Below, one piece after another: positions 1 to 7,535 of a DNA stretch of 13,419 bases (its first letter is position 1; every line of letters begins with the position of its first letter). Both the position numbers and the translations under genes were made by a program. Source of the DNA: Bacteroidia bacterium (GTDB taxonomy: Bacteria > Bacteroidota > Bacteroidia > Bacteroidales > Azobacteroidaceae). The notes beneath the pieces are model-generated. The model was given only the letters and a program-made list of their open reading frames with translations, ran no database searches and had not been told where the DNA came from. The DNA lies in NCBI GenBank assembly GCA_025999255.1, contig BNXB01000036.1, positions 1-13,419 on the forward strand. Direction: 5' to 3'.

Positions 1-195
1 GAATAAATAACTCATACGAATGAATTAAAAATTAATGATTAAAATTGATGTAATGAAAAACAGAAAAATTGTATGAGAAACCTCGTCAGAGAAGAAAAAT
101 AAGCGATTTTTTAGCATTTTTTTCTGTGGTTGCAAGCATACAAATCTATCCACTTTTCAAATAAAATGCAAAGATAAGGATTTTTCATGAAAAAA
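1..195. other. Non-coding left edge, downstream of folK
   Basis: AT-rich stretch after the folK stop codon, with no credible complete gene on either strand. On the minus strand the longest ATG-started frame is about 30 codons (from 117), hydrophobic and low in complexity, and I do not believe it. A minus-strand ATG at 15 runs off the window after five codons and could be the first codon of a gene further left, but five codons prove nothing. The stretch carries two promoter-like elements pointing left, listed separately. No GC-rich hairpin followed by a T-run was seen, so how folK transcription ends is unclear. Confidence 0.5.
141..172 (-). promoter_or_regulatory. Bacteroidota-type promoter pointing left out of the window
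   Basis: Read on the minus strand, TTTG at 172-169 is followed after 20 bases by TAGATTTG at 148-141. This fits the TTTG / TAnnTTTG -33/-7 consensus known for the main sigma factor of Bacteroides, with the usual spacing of about 19-21. It would start transcription near 135, towards a gene beyond the left edge. The match is by eye in AT-rich DNA, where chance matches are common. Confidence 0.4.
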
Positions 196-200
196 TCAGA
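169..200 (-). promoter_or_regulatory. Second, overlapping promoter-like element pointing left
   Basis: On the minus strand TATCTTTG at 176-169, followed by CA, is a typical Bacteroidota -7 element. The -33 position 20 bases upstream reads TCTG (200-197), one mismatch from TTTG, and overlaps the folK stop codon. The TTTG of this -7 box is also the -33 box of the neighbouring candidate, so at most one of the two need be real. Confidence 0.35.
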
Positions 201-675
201 TATTTTGTAATATTTCTTTTATTGAGATTCCCAATACCGGATGAATCAATTCCGGATCTATTTCGAAAAGAGGCTCCAATACAAATTTTCTTTTATGAAA
301 ATGGGGATGAGGAAGAATCAGTTCTTGTGTTTCCATGATAAGATCGTCATAAAGAATGATATCAATATCAATGATACGATCCTGATAGGTTGAATCGATT
401 GATTTTTTTGTACGTCCCATTTCCAGTTCAATGTCCTGGGCTGATTTCAGGAGTCGGGTAGGAGAGAGGGATGTTTCCAATCGGACGACCATATTAAAAA
501 ATGTATTGGGAGATTCATATCCCCATGGTTCGGTTTCATACATAGAAGAAACAGCCGAAACAGAACCTGCTCTTCCGGCTATTTTATTTACAGCTTTTTC
601 CAGATTGTATTTTTTATCACCCAGATTACTTCCGAGGGATATATAAACAATATGTTTGCTATCCGGAGTTTGCAA
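196..675 (-). CDS. folK: 2-amino-4-hydroxy-6-hydroxymethyldihydropteridine pyrophosphokinase (HPPK)
   Basis: HPPK transfers pyrophosphate from ATP to 6-hydroxymethyl-7,8-dihydropterin, the step before dihydropteroate synthase in cytosolic folate synthesis. The 159-residue product has the usual length of single-domain HPPK. Visible family motifs are the N-terminal Y-I-S-L-G-S-N-L-G-D (11-20), the substrate-loop region Y-E-T-E-P-W-G (46-52), the signature DRIIDIDIILYD (99-110) with the two Mg-binding aspartates at 103 and 105, and L-P-H-P-H-F-H-x-R-x-F-V-L-E-P (121-135). No ATG lies between the in-frame queA stop and the conserved N-terminus, so translation probably starts at TTG (675); CTG at 681 is the other choice. 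The start is 15 bases after the queA stop, so the two genes are probably co-transcribed and perhaps translationally coupled. It is the last gene of the ftsX-folK run. Confidence 0.95.
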   Translation of the reverse strand: MQTPDSKHIVYISLGSNLGDKKYNLEKAVNKIAGRAGSVSAVSSMYETEPWGYESPNTFFNMVVRLETSLSPTRLLKSAQDIELEMGRTKKSIDSTYQDRIIDIDIILYDDLIMETQELILPHPHFHKRKFVLEPLFEIDPELIHPVLGISIKEILQNI

Positions 676-690
676 TTTCAGATTTTTTGT

Positions 691-1740
691 TTATAGGATC
701 AACATAGCATCAACATATGCTCCGAACCGGTATTTTTCTTTAACGGCTTTGTTATAAAGGTCCATGATAAAGTCGTAATCTCCGAAAGCTGCAGTCAGCA
801 TAAGCATTGTGGATAACGGAATATGAAAATTCGTAATCATGGAAGTTGCAACTGAGAAATCGTACGGAGGAAAAATGAATTTATTGGTCCAACCATTGTA
901 AAGCTTGAGATGTCCCTGTGTTGTTACCGTACTTTCGATAGCCCGGGTAACGGAAGTCCCGACAGCACATATTTGTTTGTTAAGGTCTTTTGCCTTGTTG
1001 ACAATTTTTACGGCTTCCTCTGTAATGATTATCTGTTCGGAATCCATTTTGTGTTTGGTCAGGTCTTCCACATCAATTTCGCGGAAATTACCTAGTCCTG
1101 AATGTACTGTAATGAATGCGAATTCGCAACCCTTGATTTCCAAACGTTTCATCAATTCACGACTGAAATGTAATCCGGCAGCAGGAGCAATTACCGCACC
1201 TTCATTTTTTGCATAAATGGTTTGATAACGTTCGGCATCTTCCGGAATCACAGGTCTTTCAATGTATTTAGGTATCGGTGTTTCTCCGAGAGCATATAAT
1301 GTTTTTTTAAATTCATCATGCGGTCCATCGTAAAGGAAACGGAGTGTACGCCCACGGGAAGTCGTATTGTCAATTACTTCAGCCACCATAGAGTCATCTT
1401 CTCCAAAATAAAGTTTATTTCCGATACGGATCTTACGTGCAGGATCGACTAGTACATCCCATAAACGCAATTCCTGATTTAACTCACGTAACAGGAATAC
1501 TTCAATTTTGGCGCCCGTTTTTTCTTTATTTCCATAAAGCCTGGCAGGAAATACCTGAGTGTCATTCATAATGAAAACATCTTTGTCATGGAAATAATTC
1601 AGGACATCTTTGAATATTTTATGTTCGATTTTTCCGGTATTGCGATGGACAATCATCAAACGAGCTTCATCTCTGTTGGATTGAGGATGTTGTGCTATCA
1701 ACTCATCAGGCAGATTGAATTTAAATTTTGATAGTTTCAT
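691..1740 (-). CDS. queA: S-adenosylmethionine:tRNA ribosyltransferase-isomerase
   Basis: QueA moves the ribosyl part of S-adenosylmethionine onto 7-aminomethyl-7-deazaguanine in tRNA to give epoxyqueuosine, the penultimate step of queuosine synthesis at the wobble base of GUN anticodons. The 349 residues match the full length of the family. Visible blocks are [12 protein letters not shown] (59-70), A-P-A-A-G-L-H-F (185-192), [10 protein letters not shown] (261-270), [13 protein letters not shown] (303-315) and [12 protein letters not shown] (337-348). The ATG at 1740 directly precedes the conserved start (K-L-S-x-F-x-F-x-L-P). It lies 37 bases after truB and 15 before folK. No promoter-like element was seen in the AT-rich gap to truB, so it is probably read from upstream. 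Pairing with truB puts two tRNA-modification genes side by side. Confidence 0.96.
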   Translation of the reverse strand: MKLSKFKFNLPDELIAQHPQSNRDEARLMIVHRNTGKIEHKIFKDVLNYFHDKDVFIMNDTQVFPARLYGNKEKTGAKIEVFLLRELNQELRLWDVLVDPARKIRIGNKLYFGEDDSMVAEVIDNTTSRGRTLRFLYDGPHDEFKKTLYALGETPIPKYIERPVIPEDAERYQTIYAKNEGAVIAPAAGLHFSRELMKRLEIKGCEFAFITVHSGLGNFREIDVEDLTKHKMDSEQIIITEEAVKIVNKAKDLNKQICAVGTSVTRAIESTVTTQGHLKLYNGWTNKFIFPPYDFSVATSMITNFHIPLSTMLMLTAAFGDYDFIMDLYNKAVKEKYRFGAYVDAMLIL

Positions 1741-1777
1741 ATATTATAATTTTATTTTTTTAATTATTCTTTTTACT

Positions 1778-2503
1778 TTATGCTTTTTCCGGTTCTTCCG
1801 CTTCACTTCCTGTACGGAGGCTTTCCAGTAACGAATCTACATCTTCTATTTTCATGCAATCTTTTAATTTGATATCTCCGATACGAGTCCTGCATAAACC
1901 GGTCAGATGTGCTCCCGAACCGAGTGCTTTACCGATGTCCCGAGCCAAAGCCCTGATATAAGTTCCTTTGCTGCATACAACCCTTATAGTTATTTCGGGC
2001 ATGTTGTGTGACAAAAGTTCTATCTCATCAATTATCAATAATTTGGGTTTCAGTTCTACTTCAACGCCTTTCCGTGCAAACTCATAAGCACGATCGCCAT
2101 TGATCTTACAAGCTGAATAAACCGGAGGAATTTGTTCGATGCTACCGGTAAATTGTTGCAGTACTTCTTCGACCAGTTCCTCAGTGATGTGTTCAATCGG
2201 ATAAAAAGCGTCAACTTCAGTTTCCAAATCGAATGATGGAGTTGTCTCTCCCAATTTGAGGGTTGCGACATACTCCTTCGTTTGATACTGGAATTCTTCG
2301 ATACGTTTGGTAGCCTTCCCGGTACAGATAATTAATACTCCCGTCGCCAAGGGATCCAGCGTACCCGCATGTCCTACTTTTATTTTTTTTTGTTTCAGAA
2401 ATTTTGAAATTTTATATCTGACCTTGTTGACTAAATCGAATGATGTCCAGTGTAACGGCTTATCAAAATATAAAATCTCTCCTCCTTGAAAATCCTTCTG
2501 CAT
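1778..2503 (-). CDS. truB: tRNA pseudouridine(55) synthase
   Basis: TruB isomerises uridine 55 in the T-loop of tRNA to pseudouridine. The catalytic aspartate is D50 in the motif G-H-A-G-T-L-D-P-L-A-T-G-V-L (44-57). Other family blocks are the Y-F-D-K-P-x-x-W-T-S N-terminus (12-21), P-P-x-Y-S-A-x-K-x-x-G-x-R-A-Y-E-x-A-R-x-G (126-146) and C-S-K-G-T-Y-I-R-A-L-A-R-D-I-G (177-191). At 241 residues it is shorter than the E. coli enzyme (about 314) because it ends after the catalytic core, with a short acidic tail in place of a C-terminal RNA-binding (PUA-like) domain; short forms are common in this phylum. The start at 2503 is only 8 bases after the uppP stop, which indicates one transcript. Confidence 0.96.
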   Translation of the reverse strand: MQKDFQGGEILYFDKPLHWTSFDLVNKVRYKISKFLKQKKIKVGHAGTLDPLATGVLIICTGKATKRIEEFQYQTKEYVATLKLGETTPSFDLETEVDAFYPIEHITEELVEEVLQQFTGSIEQIPPVYSACKINGDRAYEFARKGVEVELKPKLLIIDEIELLSHNMPEITIRVVCSKGTYIRALARDIGKALGSGAHLTGLCRTRIGDIKLKDCMKIEDVDSLLESLRTGSEAEEPEKA

Positions 2504-2511
2504 ACCTGTTT

Positions 2512-3312
2512 TTAAATAATGCTTAAATCATATCCATGCATTAATAAAATAAGCAGGATAGCTCCAACAATAATCCTGTAAACTCCAAATGCTTTAAAAC
2601 CATATTTGGTTATAAAACCTATAAAAAATTTAATAGCCAGGATGGCGACAATAAATGCGACCACATTTCCTATAATGAGAACATCTATGTTTTGAACCAA
2701 AATGGCCTGGCTGTCCGGATTTGTAACTAATTTCAGTAGTTTGTATGCTGATGCGGCAAACATTGTAGGTACAGCTAAAAAGAAAGAAAATTCCGAAGCG
2801 TCTTTTCTGGTTAATTTTTGTGCCATACCTCCGACTATAGTCGCCATTGAACGGGATACGCCGGGAATCATGGCGATACATTGCGCCAAACCTATGAAAA
2901 ATGCTTTTTTAGAACTTACTGTCTGATCTTTGGATGGTTTATTGAACCATGTATCCACAAAAAGCATTAAAATACCTCCTAATATTAACATGATAGCTAC
3001 AACAGTCACACTTTCCAGTAACATGTCAATTTTGTCACTGAACAGAAAACCCAAAACAGCTGCCGGTATAAATGCAATAAATAGTTTCCAATAGAAATCG
3101 AATGATTGGAAAAACCGTTTATAATATAACACCATAACTGAAAGAATTGCTCCAAACTGAATAATGACCGTGAATGCCTTAACAAATTCAGAACTGGGAA
3201 CATTCAATATTTTTTGTGCAATAATCATATGTCCGGTTGATGATACGGGCAAGAACTCCGTCAATCCTTCAATAATAGCGATGAGGATTGTTTGCCACCA
3301 TGTCATTCCCAT
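2512..3312 (-). CDS. uppP: Undecaprenyl-diphosphate phosphatase (UppP/BacA)
   Basis: UppP is an inner-membrane phosphatase that converts undecaprenyl pyrophosphate to undecaprenyl phosphate, recycling the lipid carrier of peptidoglycan and surface-glycan synthesis; extra copies give bacitracin resistance in some bacteria. The 266-residue protein is almost wholly hydrophobic with several membrane helices. It shows the two conserved active-site regions: [14 protein letters not shown] (15-28) and [10 protein letters not shown] (150-159), containing the essential Glu, His, Ser and Arg residues. ATG at 3312 is followed by another in-frame ATG two codons later (3306), so the exact start is open by two residues. 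Only 3 bases separate it from the upstream DUF3098 gene and 8 from truB, so this is a tight operon. Confidence 0.96.
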   Translation of the reverse strand: MGMTWWQTILIAIIEGLTEFLPVSSTGHMIIAQKILNVPSSEFVKAFTVIIQFGAILSVMVLYYKRFFQSFDFYWKLFIAFIPAAVLGFLFSDKIDMLLESVTVVAIMLILGGILMLFVDTWFNKPSKDQTVSSKKAFFIGLAQCIAMIPGVSRSMATIVGGMAQKLTRKDASEFSFFLAVPTMFAASAYKLLKLVTNPDSQAILVQNIDVLIIGNVVAFIVAILAIKFFIGFITKYGFKAFGVYRIIVGAILLILLMHGYDLSII

Positions 3313-3315
3313 TTT

Positions 3316-3567
3316 TTATTGATTTTTTCCGTCGTTTTCCGTGTCTTTCGGCCTTTTTAAAATAGCCCAAACTACAAGAAAAAAGCCGGCCATGGTCACT
3401 ATGGGAGCGATTACAATACGTCTGGTGTTAAAAATACTAGGATCGAATCCTGTTTCTTCTGTTGTTTTACCTCCCGACATCAGTATAAAACCAATAATGA
3501 TTATAAGGATGGAAACACCCAATAGGATGAAATTTTCCTTCCCAAATGCAAATCTTTTTTTATCCAT
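3316..3567 (-). CDS. DUF3098 family small membrane protein
   Basis: An 83-residue protein of unknown function with two predicted membrane helices, at about residues 12-30 and 49-69, joined by a short loop. The N-terminus F-A-F-G-K-x-N-F (6-13), the G-F-I-L-M-S-G-G block (26-33) and the linker F-D-P-S-I-F-N-x-R-R-I-x-I-A-P (41-55) fit what I remember of DUF3098, a family found largely in Bacteroidota, often just downstream of ftsX. The charged C-terminal tail (about 71-83) would be cytosolic together with the N-terminus. It sits 61 bases after ftsX and 3 before uppP. That position suggests a role tied to division or envelope assembly, but this is inference from neighbours only; no catalytic residues are visible. 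Confidence 0.85.
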   Translation of the reverse strand: MDKKRFAFGKENFILLGVSILIIIIGFILMSGGKTTEETGFDPSIFNTRRIVIAPIVTMAGFFLVVWAILKRPKDTENDGKNQ

Positions 3568-3628
3568 TGTTATTATTTATAATGCCAAAAATTACTAACG
3601 AAAAACGTTATAATTTTCAATTCTCAAC

Positions 3629-4510
3629 TTATTCATAGTACATATCATCAACACGCATCCTCAGGTATTTATTTACAGCCATCCATGTAGCGACTACTGA
3701 TATGAGGACTCCGAATACCAATACGGAAGCAAAAACTATCAACAAATTATTGGTGTCTATTAGCTGTGTGAAATCAATAATATCTTTGGCTATATAATAT
3801 AATAGCCATATAATCAGACCAATAGCGATAAATGCCGCGATAATTCCCGATAGGATATTGGATCGTACGAATGGTTTTGTAATAAAGCCGTTTGTAGCGC
3901 CTACCAATTTCATTGTATGTATCAGAAAACGCTTGGAGTAAATCATCAATCGGATTGTATTGTTGATGAGGGCATAGGAGATGATCAATAACAGGATGGC
4001 CATGCCCAGAATAATAAGACCAATCCGTTTCATGTTTTCGTTGACCATCTGGATCAAGTCTTTGCGATATTGTACTTCTTGTATATTTGCAGACATATTG
4101 CGGACATTTTTTTCTATTACGGCAATACTATCTGTTGTTGCATATTCCGAATTTAACCTGACTTCCAGTATTGCAGGCAGGGGATTGAATCCCAGAAGTT
4201 CTTCAGGGGACTGTCCAAGGTCTTTTTCCAATTGGGATGCTGCATCTTCTTTGGAAATGAATTTTACGGATTTTACATAGGATGCCTTATTGAGTGTGTT
4301 TTGCAATTTTTTGACCTGCTCAGCACTCGTGTCGTCATTGAGGACAATGTCGAATGACAGGTTTTCTTTTACATAGGTAGAGAAATTATTTGCAAACAAA
4401 GAGAGTAGAACTACCAAACCCAACAAAAACAATACCAGAGAAATACTGATGATTGCTGTAATTTTAGAGTTATAAAAAGCCGTGGGAGTAATCTTTTTCC
4501 TACTTTTCAT
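3629..4510 (-). CDS. ftsX: Cell division protein FtsX (permease-like subunit)
   Basis: FtsX is the inner-membrane partner of the ATPase FtsE. In well-studied bacteria the pair controls cell-wall hydrolases at the division site. The 293-residue protein has the family layout: a short basic cytosolic N-terminus, a first helix at about 17-40, an extracytoplasmic domain of roughly 120 residues (45-160), then three helices at about 162-183, 219-240 and 256-279. The conserved stretch after the second helix, N-T-I-R-L-M-I-Y-S-K-R-F-x-I-x-T-M-K-L-V-G-A-T (184-206), is characteristic. FtsE is not encoded nearby, which is common in Bacteroidota, where ftsE and ftsX are often apart. The 97-base gap upstream separates it from the TPR gene and may hold its promoter (a TTATTTTG-like sequence near 4556-4563 is only suggestive). 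Confidence 0.94.
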   Translation of the reverse strand: MKSRKKITPTAFYNSKITAIISISLVLFLLGLVVLLSLFANNFSTYVKENLSFDIVLNDDTSAEQVKKLQNTLNKASYVKSVKFISKEDAASQLEKDLGQSPEELLGFNPLPAILEVRLNSEYATTDSIAVIEKNVRNMSANIQEVQYRKDLIQMVNENMKRIGLIILGMAILLLIISYALINNTIRLMIYSKRFLIHTMKLVGATNGFITKPFVRSNILSGIIAAFIAIGLIIWLLYYIAKDIIDFTQLIDTNNLLIVFASVLVFGVLISVVATWMAVNKYLRMRVDDMYYE

Positions 4511-4607
4511 CCGGTATCATTAATTATGAAATGCACAAAATACCCAAATTCGTTGCAAAATAAGGAATAATTTATGGAATTCAAGCTGTTTTGTGTTTTT
4601 TTAACAC

Positions 4608-6818
4608 TTAACCATACATCATACGATCAATCACCAGAGGTATATTTTCTTGTTCGATACCAGCTCTCAACAATTCCGGAATGTCGGCGTTGAAGGCTTC
4701 GTTAAATTTCTCTATTGAATGATTATACAGTTGAAATGCCGATTTATAATATTCAATAGCTTTACTGATATTTCCCATAACAAACTGTGTATGGCCGCAA
4801 TTCAGAAAGTCCGGAGCATCTGCTTTTTTCTCAATAATTTTTTCAAAGTATCCCATTGCCTGTTCGTATTTCCCGGTTAGGAAAGAACACCAGGCAATTG
4901 GTCGCCAGGCACGTTCCCCGTTTTTATCGAGGTATTCCACTTTAAAGTAACATTTGAGAGCTTCCGTATAATTACCCAGTTCCAGGAAACAATGTCCTAT
5001 ATTCAATTGGATAGATAGGTTATCCGGATTCAATTGTTCGGCTTTCCGGTAATAAGCCAGGGCTTCTCCCGGGTTTTTCAGGATCCGGTAACAATAGGCA
5101 ATTTTTTTGATTGTCCAGGACGATCCGGCATTCAATAATTCCGCTTTCAGATAAGCATCGAGTGCAGCTTCAATATTTCCGGTCTTTTGCAAGCAATATC
5201 CTTTCTTTTGGTAAATAACATCGGATAATATTCCTTCTTCGATCAACAGGTTGAATATATGCAATGCTTCTTCGTAATAATTTCTGTTGAAATAATACTC
5301 TCCGATAATCATCCGGCTTTCCGGATCGGAGACAATTTTATCGATGCTTTGAGCATAAATATACTCGGTACTTTCCCTGAAAATATCTTCGAAATCATTT
5401 TTTTTCGGGTGAATTTTGTAAAACCGGTATAAATCCTGGATATATTGCTTGGAAATGAGCAATGACTGTTTGGAAATTCCAGGCAGTTCTTCTTTCTGAA
5501 GTTCATTTACAGCATCGGATTCGGCGGCAAATTGTCCAATCATCATTTTTTTATATTCACCGGGCATTTGTACGACGCTGAAAAATAAGGAATATTTATC
5601 CGAATTACAAAGGAGTGACGATTCCATCAATGTTTTTGTCAGGTTTTCACTTTCTTTGTCCGAATAATCGGATACCAACGAATGTTTTGAATAGAACGGA
5701 ATAAACCAGTTGCTTAATTCATTGAAAAAAGGATAGGTTTTCAGGTGGGCAAAAGAAGAGTGCATGATGTCGGCTCCTTCCAATTGAAGTTCGGAAAATT
5801 CTTTGAGTTTGTCTCCCAACCCCGATTCCTCGATGATATTAACCCATTCCGGATTTTTATCTTCTATTCCGGTTTCGCCCATCAGGTCGTCTAATTTGAT
5901 TTTATTCCTTAACTCGGGACTGATTTTCATCATTTCAGGAATAATTTCCTCTTGAATTTTCTTTGTTATTTTTTCGGTTTCCCGGCTCAGAATAAATTGC
6001 AGAAGAATATCCCGGACATTATTTCTGAATCCTGCATCTTCGGAAAGGTGTGCCAATCTGTGGCATAATTGGGGATATAGCTGCAACCGGTTATCATATT
6101 TCCTGAGGAATAATAATAAGCCTGTTAAAGCCCTTTGACGAATATGTTCATTTTTGTTTTCGTAAGCCTGTATCAGTAACAAGGCCTTATTTTCATCAAA
6201 AATAAATTGTGTACTAAGTGTTAAGGCCGATACTATCAGGCTGACCGTCACGTAAGAATGTAATTGATTGTTGATGAAATTACTCAGCATTTCGGTTTCA
6301 TCCGACGCCAATTGTTCGTTCAACCAGATCAATTGAAAAATTTCTCCTGAAATGGCTTCTTTTTCTCTTTCCAATTCGCTTGACCTGTTTTCTTTTTCCG
6401 GATTGTCTTCCAATAATCCGGTCAGGGAAATTTTACCTTCGATATCTTCAATCGATGTCAAAAGTGAAATGATGGAAGTATTAGTAACTGTATGCAGGCT
6501 TGTCCGTTTCTTGTCGTAATAAAAACCCGGAGTATTTTTTGTTTTTAATTGATTTATTGTAATATCGACAAGTCTGTAACACGAACGTAATAAATCTTCG
6601 TAAATATGATGCTGTTCCGGATCCTTAACTCCTTGGGTAAGGTACCGAAGCATGAATTTATAAGTCGTCTCCAGTTCATTCCTTTTTTCGTCTAACTGCC
6701 AACTTTGCAATTCCGTTAATGCCGGAACAAGCGATTCGAAAACATCCTTCAATCGTCTTTGTCCTAATGCCGAATATGCTTTTTCTGTCAGTTTATTTAT
6801 GTCTTGAGTTGTTGTCAT
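4608..6818 (-). CDS. Large TPR-repeat protein of unknown function
   Basis: A protein of about 736 residues that I do not recognise beyond its repeats. The first 500 residues or so are charged and mostly helical, without signal peptide or membrane helix, so it is probably cytosolic. The last part (about 503-690) holds around five or six tetratricopeptide repeats, seen as spaced motifs such as Y-Y-E-E-A-L-x-I-F, G-N-I-E-A-A-L-D-A-Y, P-G-E-A-L-A-Y-Y-R-K-A-E-x-L-N-P and G-N-Y-T-E-A-L-K-C-Y. TPR arrays bind other proteins, so a scaffold or adaptor role is likely. The frame opens further upstream: a TTG at 6854 would overlap tdk, and ATGs occur at 6833 and 6818. I chose 6818 because M-T-T-T-Q-D-I-N-K-L-T-E begins the clearly helical part and GGGA lies just upstream. 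It follows tdk almost directly, so the two are probably co-transcribed. Confidence 0.85.
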   Translation of the reverse strand: MTTTQDINKLTEKAYSALGQRRLKDVFESLVPALTELQSWQLDEKRNELETTYKFMLRYLTQGVKDPEQHHIYEDLLRSCYRLVDITINQLKTKNTPGFYYDKKRTSLHTVTNTSIISLLTSIEDIEGKISLTGLLEDNPEKENRSSELEREKEAISGEIFQLIWLNEQLASDETEMLSNFINNQLHSYVTVSLIVSALTLSTQFIFDENKALLLIQAYENKNEHIRQRALTGLLLFLRKYDNRLQLYPQLCHRLAHLSEDAGFRNNVRDILLQFILSRETEKITKKIQEEIIPEMMKISPELRNKIKLDDLMGETGIEDKNPEWVNIIEESGLGDKLKEFSELQLEGADIMHSSFAHLKTYPFFNELSNWFIPFYSKHSLVSDYSDKESENLTKTLMESSLLCNSDKYSLFFSVVQMPGEYKKMMIGQFAAESDAVNELQKEELPGISKQSLLISKQYIQDLYRFYKIHPKKNDFEDIFRESTEYIYAQSIDKIVSDPESRMIIGEYYFNRNYYEEALHIFNLLIEEGILSDVIYQKKGYCLQKTGNIEAALDAYLKAELLNAGSSWTIKKIAYCYRILKNPGEALAYYRKAEQLNPDNLSIQLNIGHCFLELGNYTEALKCYFKVEYLDKNGERAWRPIAWCSFLTGKYEQAMGYFEKIIEKKADAPDFLNCGHTQFVMGNISKAIEYYKSAFQLYNHSIEKFNEAFNADIPELLRAGIEQENIPLVIDRMMYG

Positions 6819-6844
6819 TGTCCCGAAATACATTGTTTGTATTT

Positions 6845-7426
6845 TCAAGAACAAAATTTGTGCCTGTTATAGCAAGTGCGACATAATGGCTGATATTCTT
6901 CTTTTTCACCCAATAATACTAGTTTGTCGTTTTTAATAAGTCGGTGGGAATAATTTGCCAATTGGCCACATTCCATACAGATTGCGTGTACTTTAGTCAC
7001 ATTTTCGGCAATAGCGCATAATCCGGGTATTGGTCCGAAAGGATTTCCTTTAAAATCCATGTCCAATCCGGCCACAATGACACGGATTCCCTGGTTTGCC
7101 AGCTTGTTGCAGACTTGAATCAATCCATTGTCGAAAAATTGAGCTTCATCAATTCCTACAACATCAATATCACTTGAAAGCAACAAAATGTTTCCTGAAT
7201 TCTCGACCGGGGTACAGGCTATGGAATTCATGTCGTGCGATACTACGCCTTCCTCATTATAACGTGTATCAATCGCCGGTTTGAAGATTTCCACTTTCTG
7301 TCTGGCAAATTGCGCTCTTTTCAAACGACGGATAAGTTCTTCGGTTTTTCCGGAGAACATAGAACCGCAAATGACTTCGACAGAACCTCGCTTGCCGGTT
7401 TGGTAAAATTGCTCTTCAGTAAACAT
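6845..7426 (-). CDS. tdk: Thymidine kinase (type II, zinc-binding)
   Basis: Tdk phosphorylates thymidine with ATP in nucleotide salvage. With the ATG at 7426 the protein is 193 residues, the usual size of bacterial type II enzymes. Motifs are the P-loop G-S-M-F-S-G-K-T (21-28), the D-E-A-Q-F-F block (93-98) with the catalytic glutamate at 94, the lasso region Y-S-H-R-L (159-163), and four zinc ligands, C150/C153 and C182/C185, in two C-x-x-C pairs. An in-frame ATG at 7462 would add twelve residues, but these are encoded entirely by the 7-base repeat upstream and carry no family homology, so I reject that start. The stop overlaps the extended upstream frame of the TPR gene. A perfect 35-bp hairpin ends 11 bases before the start codon and could affect its translation. 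Confidence 0.95.
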   Translation of the reverse strand: MFTEEQFYQTGKRGSVEVICGSMFSGKTEELIRRLKRAQFARQKVEIFKPAIDTRYNEEGVVSHDMNSIACTPVENSGNILLLSSDIDVVGIDEAQFFDNGLIQVCNKLANQGIRVIVAGLDMDFKGNPFGPIPGLCAIAENVTKVHAICMECGQLANYSHRLIKNDKLVLLGEKEEYQPLCRTCYNRHKFCS

Positions 7427-7433
7427 GGTCAAA

Positions 7434-7535
7434 ATTGATAATTGACAATTGATAATTGACAATTGACAATTATTGTATGCACAAATCTGTTATCAATTAT
7501 TAATTGTCAATTGTCAATTATCAATTGTCAATTAT
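7434..7535. repeat. Tandem 7-base repeats forming a 35-bp perfect inverted repeat
   Basis: The gap between recA and tdk is built from a 7-base unit. On the left five tandem copies of ATTGAYA run from 7434 to 7468. On the right the complementary TRTCAAT units run from about 7491 to 7532, one of them degenerate. Arms 7438-7472 and 7501-7535 are perfect reverse complements over 35 bp, separated by a 28-base loop. The right arm contains the recA stop codon (7532-7534). The stem is nearly all A/T except for the G/C inside each unit and is not followed by a long T-run, so it is not a classic intrinsic terminator, although a hairpin of this length could still stop or stabilise the recA message. Similar repeats recur between genes in Bacteroidota, as far as I recall. 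Confidence 0.9.

Noticed and set aside
25..117. Thirty-codon minus-strand frame at the left edge
   Set aside because: It is short, phenylalanine/isoleucine-rich from AT-rich DNA, and nothing supports translation.
3596..3610. TAACG-AAAAA-CGTTA hairpin between ftsX and the DUF3098 gene as a terminator
   Set aside because: The stem has only five pairs and no T-run follows on the minus strand, so it is too weak for an intrinsic terminator.
4592..4606. GTGTT/AACAC inverted repeat after the TPR gene as a terminator
   Set aside because: Five-pair A/T-rich stem; the T-run is on the plus strand within the loop, not after the stem in the direction of transcription.
7434..7535. CRISPR array or phage attachment site at the recA/tdk repeat
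   Set aside because: Units are 7 bases with no unique spacers, and no cas, integrase or phage gene lies nearby.
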